Source of the DNA: Pelagomonas calceolata
Taxonomy: Eukaryota; Sar; Pelagophyceae; Pelagomonadales; Pelagomonadaceae
Length of the DNA: 64,000 nucleotides
Reading direction: 5' to 3'
Assembly (NCBI GenBank): GCA_918797485.1
Contig: CAKKNE010000002.1
Location: 4,058,501-4,122,500 of the forward strand
Shown here: positions 17,860 through 26,950 of the stretch, one piece after another
Position numbering within the stretch: position 1 is the first letter of the stretch
How the letters are laid out: each line of letters starts with the position of its first letter
Program-made: the position numbers and the translations under genes
Notes under the pieces: model-generated
What the model was told of the DNA's origin: nothing
What the model saw: the letters and a program-made list of their open reading frames with translations, nothing else
Database searches by the model: none

Positions 17860-18930
17860 TTACATCAACGCACAAACCCCCTCCTCGCGCGGGGCATTAT
17901 TTGACATTCCGCTCGACGCCCGCCGCCGCGGCGCCGCGGCAGCGCCCATCATTCCCCTGAGGCATTGAATCCACGCGTCGCGTTCTGAAGCCGACGCCGC
18001 CTGGAGCATCCACTCTTCCCCGTGTTTGGCGCCCGGCGTGCGGACTCGAAAGGCGTAGGGCGCCGTGGGTCGGGACGTGAAGTCGTCGCAGTCACTGAAG
18101 GAGCCATCATCCAGACTTTCGCAAATTGTAATGCGCGAACACTCGATGTAGCCGCGGCACCGCTTCTCGTTGTACTCGCGGAAGTAGTACAGCCTGCCTT
18201 CATCGGGCCAGGCCTCGCACCACCGCGTCTTCCAGGCGGGGTTCATGCGACCGCGCTTCCGGAGGTAGCCCGTTTTGGAGACGCGTCTCGTCGCCGGCGC
18301 GTCCGCGGCGTCGTCCGAAAAAGCTGCCGCGACGTCGCCCAGGCAGCCGAAGGCCTGGGCGTCACCAGTGCTATCCGCCGACGCGGACGACTGGAGGTGC
18401 GACGAGTCCCAGACGGCGGGCGCTTCAGGCGTCTTTTCAGACGTCGTGACGCGGGGCAGTTGTGGCGGCGGCGGGGGCGCCGCGTCGTCGCCGCGGCCGA
18501 GGTCCGAGAAGCATCGCGCCGCGGCGTCTTCGCCGAGGTCCGAGAAGGCCCCCGTGGACGGGCGCCCGGCGGGCGCCGGCGCCGGCGCGGCGGCCGGCTC
18601 CGAAGACGGCGCGGGCGGCGCCGCCGCTCCAAAGCTCAGGCGCCCGCGCGGTTCCTCCGCGGCAGCGTCGTCAGCACGAGGCGCCGTGACGGCCGCTTTC
18701 GCCGCCCGCGGCGCGGGCTTCGGCAGGAATCGATACGGGTCCGCATCCGCATTAACGCTCTCGGGAACGATTAATTGATTCGTGCCGCGGAATCGACTCT
18801 CGCGCCGGCGCTGACTGCCCGACCCTTCGTACACGGCCGCCGGGCCTTTTTCAGCCGAGCGCCGCCGCGACAGCGTGGCTGGGGTCTTCAGAGGTGTGTG
18901 GTTCTCTTTTACAGAGCTCTTCTCCGCCAT
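17860..18930 (-). CDS. PH-domain protein with C-terminal CaaX prenylation motif
   Basis: Starting at MAEKSSVKENHT (18930) the product is 356 residues; an upstream in-frame ATG at 19008 is less likely because it lies nearer the promoter palindrome. Residues 1-205 are low complexity (Pro, Ala, Arg). A PH domain spans about 220-330 (SKTGYLRKRGRMNPAWKTRWCEAW ... LYYFREYNEK ... ERDAWIQCLRGMM), with the invariant Trp in the last helix. The protein ends Cys-Ala-Leu-Met, a CaaX box predicted to be farnesylated. Lipid binding at both ends suggests stable membrane attachment. Partner unknown. Confidence 0.75.
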   Translation of the reverse strand: MAEKSSVKENHTPLKTPATLSRRRSAEKGPAAVYEGSGSQRRRESRFRGTNQLIVPESVNADADPYRFLPKPAPRAAKAAVTAPRADDAAAEEPRGRLSFGAAAPPAPSSEPAAAPAPAPAGRPSTGAFSDLGEDAAARCFSDLGRGDDAAPPPPPQLPRVTTSEKTPEAPAVWDSSHLQSSASADSTGDAQAFGCLGDVAAAFSDDAADAPATRRVSKTGYLRKRGRMNPAWKTRWCEAWPDEGRLYYFREYNEKRCRGYIECSRITICESLDDGSFSDCDDFTSRPTAPYAFRVRTPGAKHGEEWMLQAASASERDAWIQCLRGMMGAAAAPRRRASSGMSNNAPREEGVCALM

Positions 18931-19053
18931 TGATCTCGAAACTCTGCGAGCGCAGCACCAGCGTTCAAGACGCACTGTAGCGCGAGACAGCGTCGTTGTT
19001 CTCGCCACCGTTTAGCACAGGTGGACTCGTGTGCTGAAAATTCTAGCTAACCA

Positions 19054-19077
19054 GCTAGCGTCCTGTAAGGCACTAGC
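19054..19077. promoter_or_regulatory. Promoter palindrome copy 5
   Basis: Plus-strand GCTAGCGTCCTGTAAGG then CACTAGC. It lies 124 bp from the PH-protein start and 228 bp from the plus gene at 19305. Nothing else seen in 18931-19304. Confidence 0.65.
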
Positions 19078-19304
19078 AAACCAGCAGGGATGCGAAAGCG
19101 TACGCAAGAGACCCCCGAACAGCTCAATCGCGCCGCGAACTCATCCAAGGGGCGCTAGTGGACCGCCACTAATGCTCGCAATTCCTTTCAGTTGTGCCGC
19201 CCTGCACTCAAAACTGGCGCGTCGCAGCCCGACAAACGGCAGCCACAACACACAAAGCAGCTGCCAATCGCGGCTGCCCCGTATACATAACAAGAGGCAT
19301 AACG

Positions 19305-21317
19305 ATGAACGCCCACCTCCCCGCCCATCTGGACTCCATGAAGGCGCCGCCGCAACGCGACGCCGTCCACGCCGCATTTTTAAGAGCGTCGCAGGACGGC
19401 AAGGCCCTCACGGCGGAGTCGGAGTGGCGGCGCTTTCTGGGGGAGCTCACTTCATTGAAAGTGTGCTCGTCGAGCAAGGAGCGCCGCGTCCTGGAAGAGG
19501 CGTGGGCTACTTGTGAAACCCCTACAGCGAAGAGAATGACCTGGACCGACTTCCGGAACCACGTCGTGGCGCAGTTCCTGGATGCGGACGACCAGTCGGA
19601 GCAGGCGCGCGACGCTGTCAGACGTGTGAGAGCCGCGGCCAAGCAGCTGCAAGCGCTGTCCCTGGTCGACGATGCGCCTCTCAAAAGGTGTCGTGAATTA
19701 CTTGAGAGATGTAGAGACGCCGACGAGGCCCTGGAGGCCGGCGAAGCTTTGGTCGAAGCGTCGCTCAAAGCAAACGCCAAGGAACTCGAAGCGTGGACAG
19801 CAAAGGCCATGACGACGAACGACGACTCGGACGACGATGAAGAGTTAATAAGACCGGCGAACCCCGTGCAGTGGCAGCTCACGAACTCTCTACAGGTCGA
19901 GAAGGCGGCGGGAAAGAATCGAGTCACGTCAAGGGACCAGATCAAGTTTCCGCGCGGCGGTGGTCGGGTCGAGGATCTGTGGGGGTTGAGCGGTGGCTAC
20001 GACGGGAGTTGCGTGGAAGTTCGGAGGGCTCGGGTTCTCTGCGCGGACGGGGAACAAAGGGACGCGTACGTGGTGGCCATGGTGCCTCCTAGGAGAGGTG
20101 CTCGCGTCGATCCAAGGACGGCGGCGGAAGCTCGAAAAGCCTGCTGGCGCACGTACGCCGCGCATCGAGAACTATCAACTTCAAACGGTCTGTGCAAGGC
20201 CTACGGCTGGTTGGAAGAACAACCCGTACCGCAGGGTCAACGGCGTATGAATAATGATGACGAGGACGCGCCGCCTGGAAATGGCCCGTGGTTCGTCTAC
20301 GAGCGACCGAAGGGCTGTGCGTCGATCGTGAGCATGTTGGCCAAGGTCGAGGCGCGGAAACGACGACCGCCACCGCTGTCCGCGGCGTCGCCGCTCGTGC
20401 GGCATTGGTTACGGGAGGCCCTGAGCGCCCTGGCCGACATCGATCGGTGCGCGACGTATTCACTCAGGGAACCGTTCCCGGGCGCGAAGCCCCTCGAGGC
20501 GAAGAATTTCTACGTGGGCGACCACGGCGCTTGTTTAAAGATGGGCTCGATCCCTTGGTCGGAATCATGGGACGCGCCGCTGAAGGTTTCCACTGTTGAA
20601 AATCGGTCGAGGATGTTGGTATCGGCCTTCGGGGAAGTAGCTTCAGCGATACTAGGGACGTTGTGCGAGGATCGAAGAACGGCTGATACATTTAAAAAGA
20701 TGGGTGGCGCGGACAAGCCGCCGAAAAAAGTGTATGTGGAGGACGACGCCGTGGCCGGCGTCTACGCCTCGCCCGGCGAAAGATTCGACATCCTCCTGGA
20801 TCCGCCGAAACGGGGCGTAGCGCATCGATGGCGCGCCCCTGACCTAGGAAGTATGCACGCGGAAGAAGTTCTAGATTTCTGCGACGACTTGGAGCCCGGG
20901 ACCGCGATGCCCATGGACGGTCCAAGTGGTAGAGTGCGCATCAAGTGTACCGCTTTAAGGCCGGGGGCCTGCGTTTTGCAGTTGGTCGCTCTGTCGCCGG
21001 GCGACGGCCATCGGAGTGATAGCCTGACCGTACCGATCTTCGTCGCGGAGGAAGGCCTACCTCCGGACCTGTCCTCGATCCTAGCGAGATGTAGAGACGG
21101 CGCGCGGCCCGTGCCCGGGTCCAAAGCGACGACGCCGCGCGCGTTACTCGCGCACCCGTTCTTCCTGCCTTTGGATGCCGAGGAGCTCGCGGCCGCGATG
21201 GACTCGTACTCGCGGTTGTTTCTGAGTGGTGGGGATGAAGAATACGATGAGACGCTCCCGTACCCGGAGAAGCCCGGCCGTAGGAGTGGACGGCGCCTGG
21301 ACGACGCCGAGGAGTAA
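19305..21317 (+). CDS. Pseudokinase-like protein
   Basis: From MNAHLPAHLDSMKAPP (19305) the product is 670 residues. The N-terminal 180 residues are helical and charged. From about 250 to 640 it resembles a degenerate kinase fold: PWFVYERPKGCASIVSML fits the hinge and helix D, HWLREALSALADIDRC fits helix E, and TTPRALLAHPFFLPLD is the typical RPSxxELLxHPFF end of a kinase C-lobe. No HRD or DFG motif is seen, and a beta-rich insert (about 470-580, VYASPGERFDILLDPP ... VRIKCTALRPGACVLQLVAL) interrupts the lobe. A catalytically dead scaffold is inferred. Confidence 0.55.
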   Translation: MNAHLPAHLDSMKAPPQRDAVHAAFLRASQDGKALTAESEWRRFLGELTSLKVCSSSKERRVLEEAWATCETPTAKRMTWTDFRNHVVAQFLDADDQSEQARDAVRRVRAAAKQLQALSLVDDAPLKRCRELLERCRDADEALEAGEALVEASLKANAKELEAWTAKAMTTNDDSDDDEELIRPANPVQWQLTNSLQVEKAAGKNRVTSRDQIKFPRGGGRVEDLWGLSGGYDGSCVEVRRARVLCADGEQRDAYVVAMVPPRRGARVDPRTAAEARKACWRTYAAHRELSTSNGLCKAYGWLEEQPVPQGQRRMNNDDEDAPPGNGPWFVYERPKGCASIVSMLAKVEARKRRPPPLSAASPLVRHWLREALSALADIDRCATYSLREPFPGAKPLEAKNFYVGDHGACLKMGSIPWSESWDAPLKVSTVENRSRMLVSAFGEVASAILGTLCEDRRTADTFKKMGGADKPPKKVYVEDDAVAGVYASPGERFDILLDPPKRGVAHRWRAPDLGSMHAEEVLDFCDDLEPGTAMPMDGPSGRVRIKCTALRPGACVLQLVALSPGDGHRSDSLTVPIFVAEEGLPPDLSSILARCRDGARPVPGSKATTPRALLAHPFFLPLDAEELAAAMDSYSRLFLSGGDEEYDETLPYPEKPGRRSGRRLDDAEE

Positions 21318-21325
21318 AAATATAA

Positions 21326-21928
21326 TTACATATCCTGGAAGTCGTCGAACGAGTCCGCCCTGAGCAGTCGGTGGAACTGGTCCGCGTGGATCGCCGCGAG
21401 GTGCTCCTCGGCGCCGAGACCGGCCACGTTGACGGAGTCCTGGCCGTCGGGGAAGATCTTCTCGTCCTTGCGCGTTTTGGGCTGGCTCTTGCGCCGCGCG
21501 TGCGCCGGACTCTTCGCGAGCCGCGCTGCGCGGCGCTTGTAGTGCTCCCGCTTGTCGCGCTCGGCCGACGTGAGCGACGCGACGAGCTGCTTGTGCTCGG
21601 CCTCGGCGATTTTATGGGCGGCCTCGGCGTTCTGCTTCGAGATGCGGTAGACGCTCGAGTCGAGGTCGTTCGCCGACGCCGCGACGAAGGAGTACTCGTC
21701 GCCGCAGCGCGCCGGCGACGCCTCGCAGGCGCTCTGGAGCGACGGGTTCGACGGGTCCCAGTCCTCATCCACCACACTCGACGCCGCGCGGTGCAGCTCG
21801 AAGATGCGGTTGTTGTAGCGCCGGATGCGGTCGTCGCCTGTGGAAATGAACCAGTGTGTCGGATGCGCCGTAAATTTGATTTCCACACAGGTCGTCGCGG
21901 GCCTTGCGATTACCGAGAATCGCCTGCT
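21326..21928 (-). CDS. Exon(s) of an unrecognised charged protein lacking any visible start codon, interrupted by a 53-bp introner-like insert
   Basis: Minus-strand coding from a strong acceptor (poly-T then CAG, 21929-21931) down to a stop at 21326. Excluding the insert at 21838-21890 plus one copy of its 8-bp duplication, the frame runs smoothly (ILGNRKARDD then RIRRYNNRIFEL). The rest is Lys/Arg/Glu-rich and helical (DKREHYKRRAARLAKSP). There is no ATG on this strand between here and the stop of the GH3 gene at 22119, and no internal Met before the last residue. So the 5' exon is missing, lies elsewhere, or the segment is a relic. Family not recognised. Confidence 0.5.
   Translation of the reverse strand, partial: SRRFSVIARPATTCVEIKFTAHPTHWFISTGDDRIRRYNNRIFELHRAASSVVDEDWDPSNPSLQSACEASPARCGDEYSFVAASANDLDSSVYRISKQNAEAAHKIAEAEHKQLVASLTSAERDKREHYKRRAARLAKSPAHARRKSQPKTRKDEKIFPDGQDSVNVAGLGAEEHLAAIHADQFHRLLRADSFDDFQDM
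21838..21890. mobile_element. 53-bp mini introner-like element with 8-bp target duplication
   Basis: The termini are inverted (CTGTGGAAAT at one end, ATTTCCACACAG at the other), and the insert is flanked by identical GTCGTCGC at 21830-21837 and 21891-21898. The right end (AAATTTGATTTCCACACAG) is nearly identical to one end of the larger element at 23427-23612. In plus orientation the duplication supplies a GT donor and the element a CAG acceptor. In the minus-strand gene it sits in, the available donors are GC at the duplication or an internal GTGG. Confidence 0.7.
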
Positions 21929-22118
21929 CTGAAAAAAAAAGCTGAGTCGGCCACCACTGCGGCTACGCGTTCGCTTCCGTCGCTTAGGAGTCGAAACGCA
22001 ATCTATTTCTCCGTCCCACTCAAAATCGCTCGGCCGGTTGTGACGTTTTGCGTGTGTGGCTGGAACTATTTACAAAAACCCGGCGCTGTCTAGGAAACAA
22101 AATACACAGCAATTACAA

Positions 22119-24514
22119 CTATACGACGCCGCCGCCGCGAACAAACACCGTCGCCGCGTCGAACCCCACTCTTGAATCGCCGCGGACGCCGGCCTCGACG
22201 CGGTAGGCGCCCTTCTTTGCGAAGACCGTAGAAGGCACAGAGAGCGCCACGGACACCGTCGCGTTCACACCAACATGGACGCGGTCGAACGCCACGAGAT
22301 TTTTGAGCGCCACGCCGTCGGCGCCCGCGTTTGGTGGAACGAGGAACAGCAAAACGACGTCGTCGCTGGCCATGCTACCAGTATTCGTCACGTCCACCAC
22401 GAACGAAGTCGCGCCCACGACGCGCAAGGCATAGCGGAACGTCGTATAAGACAGCCCGAAGCCGAAGGGCACGACAGCTTTACCTTCGTAGAACCGGTAC
22501 GTGCGGCCCGGGTTCACGCCTCGCGGACACCTTGAAACATTCTTCATGGCGCAGTCGGGCCGCGCGAAGACCGAGGGCCCCGGCCGCATGTTGAAATCGG
22601 CGATGGAGATGGCATCCTCGTAGGCCGCGGGGTAGACCGTCTGGACGGCTCGGCCCGCGAAGGACCGCCGTCCGTACAGCAGATCACTAAAGCCGACGAC
22701 GGCGACGGACGGCTGGCCGAGGTGCGCGATGGCGCCAACTTTGTCATTGGCCTTCAGCGCGGTTATATCGAGCGGCGTCGCCGTGAGGAGCACGACGGTG
22801 ATCGGCTTTCTGGCCGCGGCGGCGACCTCCTCGACCAATCGCAGCTGGTCCGCCGGCAATCTGATCGATGGCGCGTCCCTGCCCTCGCGGGCGTAGTTTA
22901 AATCAGTGCCGAGCGCCAGGACGACGGCGTCGACCGTAGATGCGGCCGCAACCGCGCGGTCGAGGTCCTGCTCGTAGACGACGTCGACGCGGCCCGCTTC
23001 GCGCACGGCGTCCACGAGGCCAGGGTAAGCGCCGCCACAAACATCACGAGGCCCGTAGTAGCTCGCCAGGACTTGGGAAATATTCGCCGTTGGGCCGCTC
23101 ACGAGCAGCGTCTCCACCCTTCGAAGGGGCAAGGCACCGTCGTTCTTGTACAGCGTTGCGGACTGCGCGACGCCTTCATAACTTGTCTGCACGTGCGCCT
23201 TCGAGCAAACAACACTTTCGGGTATCATATCTAAGGGTCCCCGCGGCTTCTTATTATCAAAACTCAGGTCGAAGTGGCCGAGCCTTAATCTAACCTTAAA
23301 GAGGTTGACGAGCCGCTCATCAATTAAAGCCTCGTCAACCAGGCCCTCGGCGAGCGCCTTCGAAGCATGACGAGTAACGAATTCCCCACAATCGACGTCT
23401 GTTCCTGCCGTCAGGACGTCGCGGACCTGTGTGGAAATCAAATTTCGGGCGCCCCACGCCATCGACGCGACATGCCTCCGTAGCTGCGTCTGGGCGATGG
23501 CGTGGCGATTCCACGCCATCGACGCGAAGTTGTCCTCGTGATCGCGTCGGCTCGATGGCGTGGAGGCTCACGAAGGTCCACTAACCTAACTCACTGGTTG
23601 ATTTCCACACAGTCGCAGACGGCCTCGGCGCGCGTCGCCGCGTACTTGTGCGTGTTGTAGACGTTGCGGTCCGCGTCGCAGTCTGATGTGACGTAGCCGT
23701 CGAAGCCCCAGGACTTCGCAGTGTCGAGCAATTCTTTGGAAGCGCACGCCGGCACACCATTAAGTGAATTGTAGGAGCACATCAACCCGGACACGCCCGC
23801 TCTAACACAAGCTTCAAAAGGCGGCAAATAAGAATCAAGCAGGTCGCGCTCAGTCACTTGCGCATTATCGTGCCGTCTATCATACTCCTCGCCGTCAAGT
23901 TGTGTGGTTTTCTCGAGCTCGTTGGCCACGAAGTGCTTGCAGCACGCCGACGCCTGGAGGAAGCCGCCCTGTTTGTTTTGTAGGCCGCTGATGAAGGATG
24001 ATGCATACTCTCCGGTGAGAAAGGGGTCCTCGCCGGGCACCTCGACGTTCCTCCCCCAGCGCGGGTCGCGCGCGAGGTTGACGACGGGCGTCCACAACGT
24101 GGAATAGGCCTTGCCGGCGTTCATGAGCGCCCTCGCTTCCCGCCCGATGGCCTCTCCTGTTACTCGCCAGAGGCTCCGGTTGAAAGCCATGCCTGTGGTC
24201 ACGGGATAGGCGAAGTGTGTATGGAAACCGTCCGCGCCGTGGGCGCCGTTCGCCACGCCTGACGTCGCCTCGGACCACCAGTCGTACTTTCCGAGGCCCA
24301 GCGACGGCGTCGGGCCCTGCTCCGTGCCCAGCGCGTCGATCTTTTCCGTTAGTGACATTCGGCCGACGGCGTCTCTTGAACGTTGGTCAATTGTGAGCGA
24401 TGCGTTGCAGAACGGCAGCGCTGCGAACGGTGCGGAGAGGCATGGGTTGGTGAGCTTGCGGGTGTCGGCGCTGGCGGCTGCCGCCAGGAGGAATGGCAGC
24501 ATTGCTTTCCGCAT
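22119..24514 (-). CDS. GH3 family beta-D-glucosidase/xylosidase, two exons
   Basis: Exon 1 is 24514-23621 (298 codons) and exon 2 is 23426-22119 (436 codons with stop); together 733 residues. The start MRKAMLPFLLAAAASA is a signal peptide; an ATG at 24628 would precede it with a non-signal leader. Exon 1 carries the GH3 barrel (WWSEATSGVANG, TLWTPVVNLARDPRWGRNVE, CCKHFVANELE) and the nucleophile Asp278 in YVTSDCDA. The joined sequence EAV then RDVLTAGTDVDCG matches plant beta-xylosidases at the junction. Exon 2 holds the second sandwich domain and a fibronectin III-like end. The product is likely secreted and trims beta-linked oligosaccharides; substrate is inferred. Confidence 0.92.
23427..23620 (-). 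mobile_element. Introner element forming the GH3 intron
   Basis: The 194-nt intron equals an 8-bp duplication (GTCTGCGA, 23613-23620) plus a 186-bp element (23427-23612). The second, slightly diverged duplication GTCCGCGA (23419-23426) starts exon 2. The element's ends are a perfect 15-bp inverted repeat (CTGTGTGGAAATCAA). The GT donor comes from the duplication and the AG acceptor from the element end. Inside are two hairpins built from CCACGCCATCGA and its complement. This is the mechanism known for introners of Aureococcus and Micromonas. Confidence 0.9.
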
Positions 24515-24633
24515 CGATGGCTTTGATGGTTTTCGCTGCGCTTGGGGGGTCTCAGGCGTATGGATGAATGCCTTTACGCCTCTCGGATCGCCCGGTAAAC
24601 TCAGCACTGAGCAAAAGCCCCCCAGCACTGCTT

Positions 24634-24657
24634 ATGTAGCGTCTGTAACATACTAGC
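24634..24657. promoter_or_regulatory. Promoter palindrome copy 6, degenerate (intergenic 24515-24818)
   Basis: On the minus strand GCTAGTATGTTACAG then ACGCTA. It lies 120 bp from the GH3 start and 162 bp from the small plus ORF at 24819. A lone CACTAGC follows at about 24679. Nothing else seen. Confidence 0.5.
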
Positions 24658-24818
24658 CAGCACCGAGTATAACCTCTGACACTAGCGCTGAAGAGATTTC
24701 CTCGAGTAGTTTGCACAGAGTCGCCGTAGATATTGTGAGGCTCGATCGTACCGCGGTTAGGTAACCGTGTTACTCTCCTAAAAAAAGCAAGAGAGAATAA
24801 TCCTCAGTGAGAGCCATC

Positions 24819-24998
24819 ATGGGTTGCGCCGCCTCCAGGGCCGACGGCCTGGACCACGAGGAGGCCCTCCAGCACGTCATACAGATGATGCGCGAGCTCA
24901 AGGTAAAACAAATTGCAAACATCGCCGCGCGGCGCGAGGGCCGGAGGAGCCGCGAGAAGTATTATCTACACGTTCTTCCAGCGGTCGGGGAACCGTGA
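24819..24998 (+). CDS. Small N-myristoylated-type protein, possibly spliced
   Basis: A 59-residue ORF starting MGCAASRADGLDHEE. Gly2, Cys3 and Ser6 make a good N-myristoylation/palmitoylation signal. The helical segment HVIQMMRELK follows. A donor-like AAG|GTAAAAC occurs at 24902/24903 and a pyrimidine-rich acceptor TTCTTCCAG ends at 24982. If that 80-nt intron is used, the C-terminus changes and ends at 25039. Which form is real cannot be told here. Position opposite the GH3 gene across a promoter palindrome supports expression. Confidence 0.5.
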   Translation: MGCAASRADGLDHEEALQHVIQMMRELKVKQIANIAARREGRRSREKYYLHVLPAVGEP

Positions 24999-25067
24999 GC
25001 GGTACGCAGTGGTGATTCGCGGGGTGGTCTGCGGGCTAAGCTAAGTACCAACGAATTAAGTTAAACA

Positions 25068-25541
25068 TCAGAGCTCGTCCTCGCCCTCGCCGAACCGCTC
25101 GTAGAGGCCCTCCTCGACATCCCCCAGCTCGGGCTCGACGAGCTTCACCGTGGACTTGTGCTGGTCGGGGTGCTCGTCGTCGAAAAACGCCTCGCCGTAA
25201 CCGTCGTCCGCGTACAGGACGCCCTCGGGGCCCAGGCCCAACTCCTCGAAGAGTGCGTCGAGCTCGTCGCCGCTTGCGGGGTTCTCCCCAAAAATCTTCT
25301 CGAGGAGCTCGGGCGAGACCTCGCCCGGGTAGTCGGCCATGTCCTCCATATTAAACTGCTCGATGCCGTCGTAATAATCGTCGGGGCCGTCGTAGTACAA
25401 CGCCTGGTCGTATTCTATATAAGACTCCGGGTCCTCGTAGTCGCCCTCTCCATCGAGGTCGAAGAGGTCCTCCTCGTCGAGGTCGTCGGCTCGTACGTAA
25501 TATCGTAGCAACAAGCAGAGCAATGCGCGCCGGAGGCGCAT
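25068..25541 (-). CDS. Acidic ER-lumen protein with signal peptide and C-terminal EDEL
   Basis: Starting at MRLRRALLCLLLRYYVRA (25541) the product is 157 residues; the frame extends to 25670 but the extension is not signal-like. After the signal peptide the protein is almost wholly acidic with many Tyr (DLDEEDLFDLDGEGDYEDPE). It ends Glu-Asp-Glu-Leu, matching the HDEL/KDEL-type ER retrieval signal. A low-affinity calcium buffer or acidic chaperone partner of the ER lumen is inferred from composition. No family recognised. Confidence 0.7.
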   Translation of the reverse strand: MRLRRALLCLLLRYYVRADDLDEEDLFDLDGEGDYEDPESYIEYDQALYYDGPDDYYDGIEQFNMEDMADYPGEVSPELLEKIFGENPASGDELDALFEELGLGPEGVLYADDGYGEAFFDDEHPDQHKSTVKLVEPELGDVEEGLYERFGEGEDEL

Positions 25542-25709
25542 TGTGCTGCTGCGTTCGGGAGAGCCCTTGGGTTTTGGAGGCTGCGAAGCTCTGGCACGCG
25601 TCGGCCGCGCTTGTGGCAGGCTGCAGGGATGCGTTTGGGCTGCAATGAGCCAGTGGTATTGTAAAAACACACGGCTGCAGGCGATTTGACCTTGGTCGGC
25701 TTTGAGCTC

Positions 25710-25733
25710 GCTAGTGTCTTACAGTACGCTAGC
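25710..25733. promoter_or_regulatory. Promoter palindrome copy 7 (intergenic 25542-25884)
   Basis: GCTAGTGTCTTACAG then TACGCTAGC, one of the closest matches to consensus. It lies 169 bp from the EDEL gene start and 152 bp from the plus gene at 25885. Confidence 0.65.
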
Positions 25734-25884
25734 GTGCAGCGTCTTCAAGTAGCGCATACTCTTCACCTAGGCAACTCTGTGACCACATCGATCGTCAACG
25801 CAGCAAGCGTGGTCCTACGGAACGTGCGGCAGCACAAACACCGCATCTCAGCACGGTGCGACTGCAAAAAACACAAGTAAGAGC

Positions 25885-26799
25885 ATGCACGCAAAAGCAG
25901 CCCTCCTCGCCGCGGCGGCAGTGGCCTTCGCGCCGCCACCAAGCCAACCAGCACCACCGCGACCGCACGCCGCATCAATCGCACTGGAAGAGGAGCCGGC
26001 GAAGCCCGTACGCGGCGTCCGCCGCGCCGCGCTCTGGATGAACGTGAGGAGCGCGCTCTGCTACGCGAACAACATCTTCCCAAAAAACGCCTACGGACGC
26101 GGCGTGTCCTTCCGGGCGAAGCGCGAGGGCTTCTGGGTGTCGCCGGCCAATCCTTGGGCGGCCAAACCAATAATAAGGGCCTGTCGCACAATCAAAAGCC
26201 AACAACCCTACTTACTCAACGACTTGCGCAAGAACGTCTGCTTCCTGCACAACCCCGATAAAAAACTAAGTCCCCAGTTCGTCATGCACTGCGACTGGTG
26301 TTCTTTACTGAACGGCATTTGCCATACCATAAAAACGAATGCAGGGACCGGCGACGAAGCCGCGCGGGTTATTGGAGTGGCTTCCGGAGATTTCGAGCGG
26401 GCCGAGGCCTACATGCGCTTCGCCATGGCCAGTCGCCACAATGAAGATGAAAATGCGTTTTTGCGGGACGCGGACGCGTACTGCGACGAGGCCTTCGGTT
26501 CCTTGGACGAAAGCCTGCGGGTCTTCTCGCGCTTCGCTTTGAGGTTAGAAAGGGTGGAATTGGTGTGGTGTCCGTTCAAGCGCTGCGCCGAGGATTACTA
26601 CCGGAACGCTGATGCGAGGTATCGCCGTCATCCATCGCCCGAAGCCGAGGAGGCGCTCTATAAACGTTTAGGGGCCATGCTCGGTGATACCGTGGAATGT
26701 AGAGACTGCGCATCGGAGTTCAACGCGGAATTCCCGATGGAGGGCTCGAACGCGCGATCGATCTACCAGGGGCTCCTGGACGCGCTGTGTAACGATTAG
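25885..26799 (+). CDS. Probable plastid-targeted protein of unknown function
   Basis: A 304-residue protein. It begins MHAKAALLAAAAVAFAPPPSQ: a signal peptide with cleavage before Phe (AVA then FAPPP), the ASAFAP-type bipartite leader of heterokont plastid proteins. The mature part has conserved-looking Cys and His residues (CDWCSLLNGICHTIKTNAG near 130; CRDCASEFNAEF near 275) that could bind metal or form disulfides, and a helical middle. The last codons overlap the degenerate start of an introner-like element (CTGTGT at 26785), so the native C-terminus may have been changed by it. Function not recognised. Confidence 0.7.
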   Translation: MHAKAALLAAAAVAFAPPPSQPAPPRPHAASIALEEEPAKPVRGVRRAALWMNVRSALCYANNIFPKNAYGRGVSFRAKREGFWVSPANPWAAKPIIRACRTIKSQQPYLLNDLRKNVCFLHNPDKKLSPQFVMHCDWCSLLNGICHTIKTNAGTGDEAARVIGVASGDFERAEAYMRFAMASRHNEDENAFLRDADAYCDEAFGSLDESLRVFSRFALRLERVELVWCPFKRCAEDYYRNADARYRRHPSPEAEEALYKRLGAMLGDTVECRDCASEFNAEFPMEGSNARSIYQGLLDALCND

Positions 26800-26950
26800 T
26801 GTAGAGACCTTCGTGAACCTCCACGCCATCGAACCGACGCGGCCACTGGAACGACATCGCGTGGATGGCGTGCAAGTTCCACGCCATCGAGCAGATGCAG
26901 CCATAGGAACAACGTCACGTCGATGGCGTGGGGCGGTTTATAGTTAACTC
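26785..26950 (+). mobile_element. Introner-like element between convergent genes
   Basis: Bases 26806-26935 align along their length with the GH3 introner in reverse orientation (GACCTTCGTGA, then CCTCCACGCCATCGA, then CGTCGATGGCGTGGGGCG). The left end is a degraded CTGTGT; the right end differs (TTTATAGTTAACTCACC). On the minus strand AAG|GTGAGTTAAC is a good donor and TTACACAG (26784-26791) a possible acceptor, so the minus gene may use it as a terminal intron. Confidence 0.7.

Noticed and set aside
21371-22093. 240-codon plus ORF that would make the mini-introner canonical
   Set aside because: Composition (Val/Arg/Leu-rich, no domain) is that of an antisense frame; the minus frame joins smoothly across the insert. 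Kept only as an alternative.
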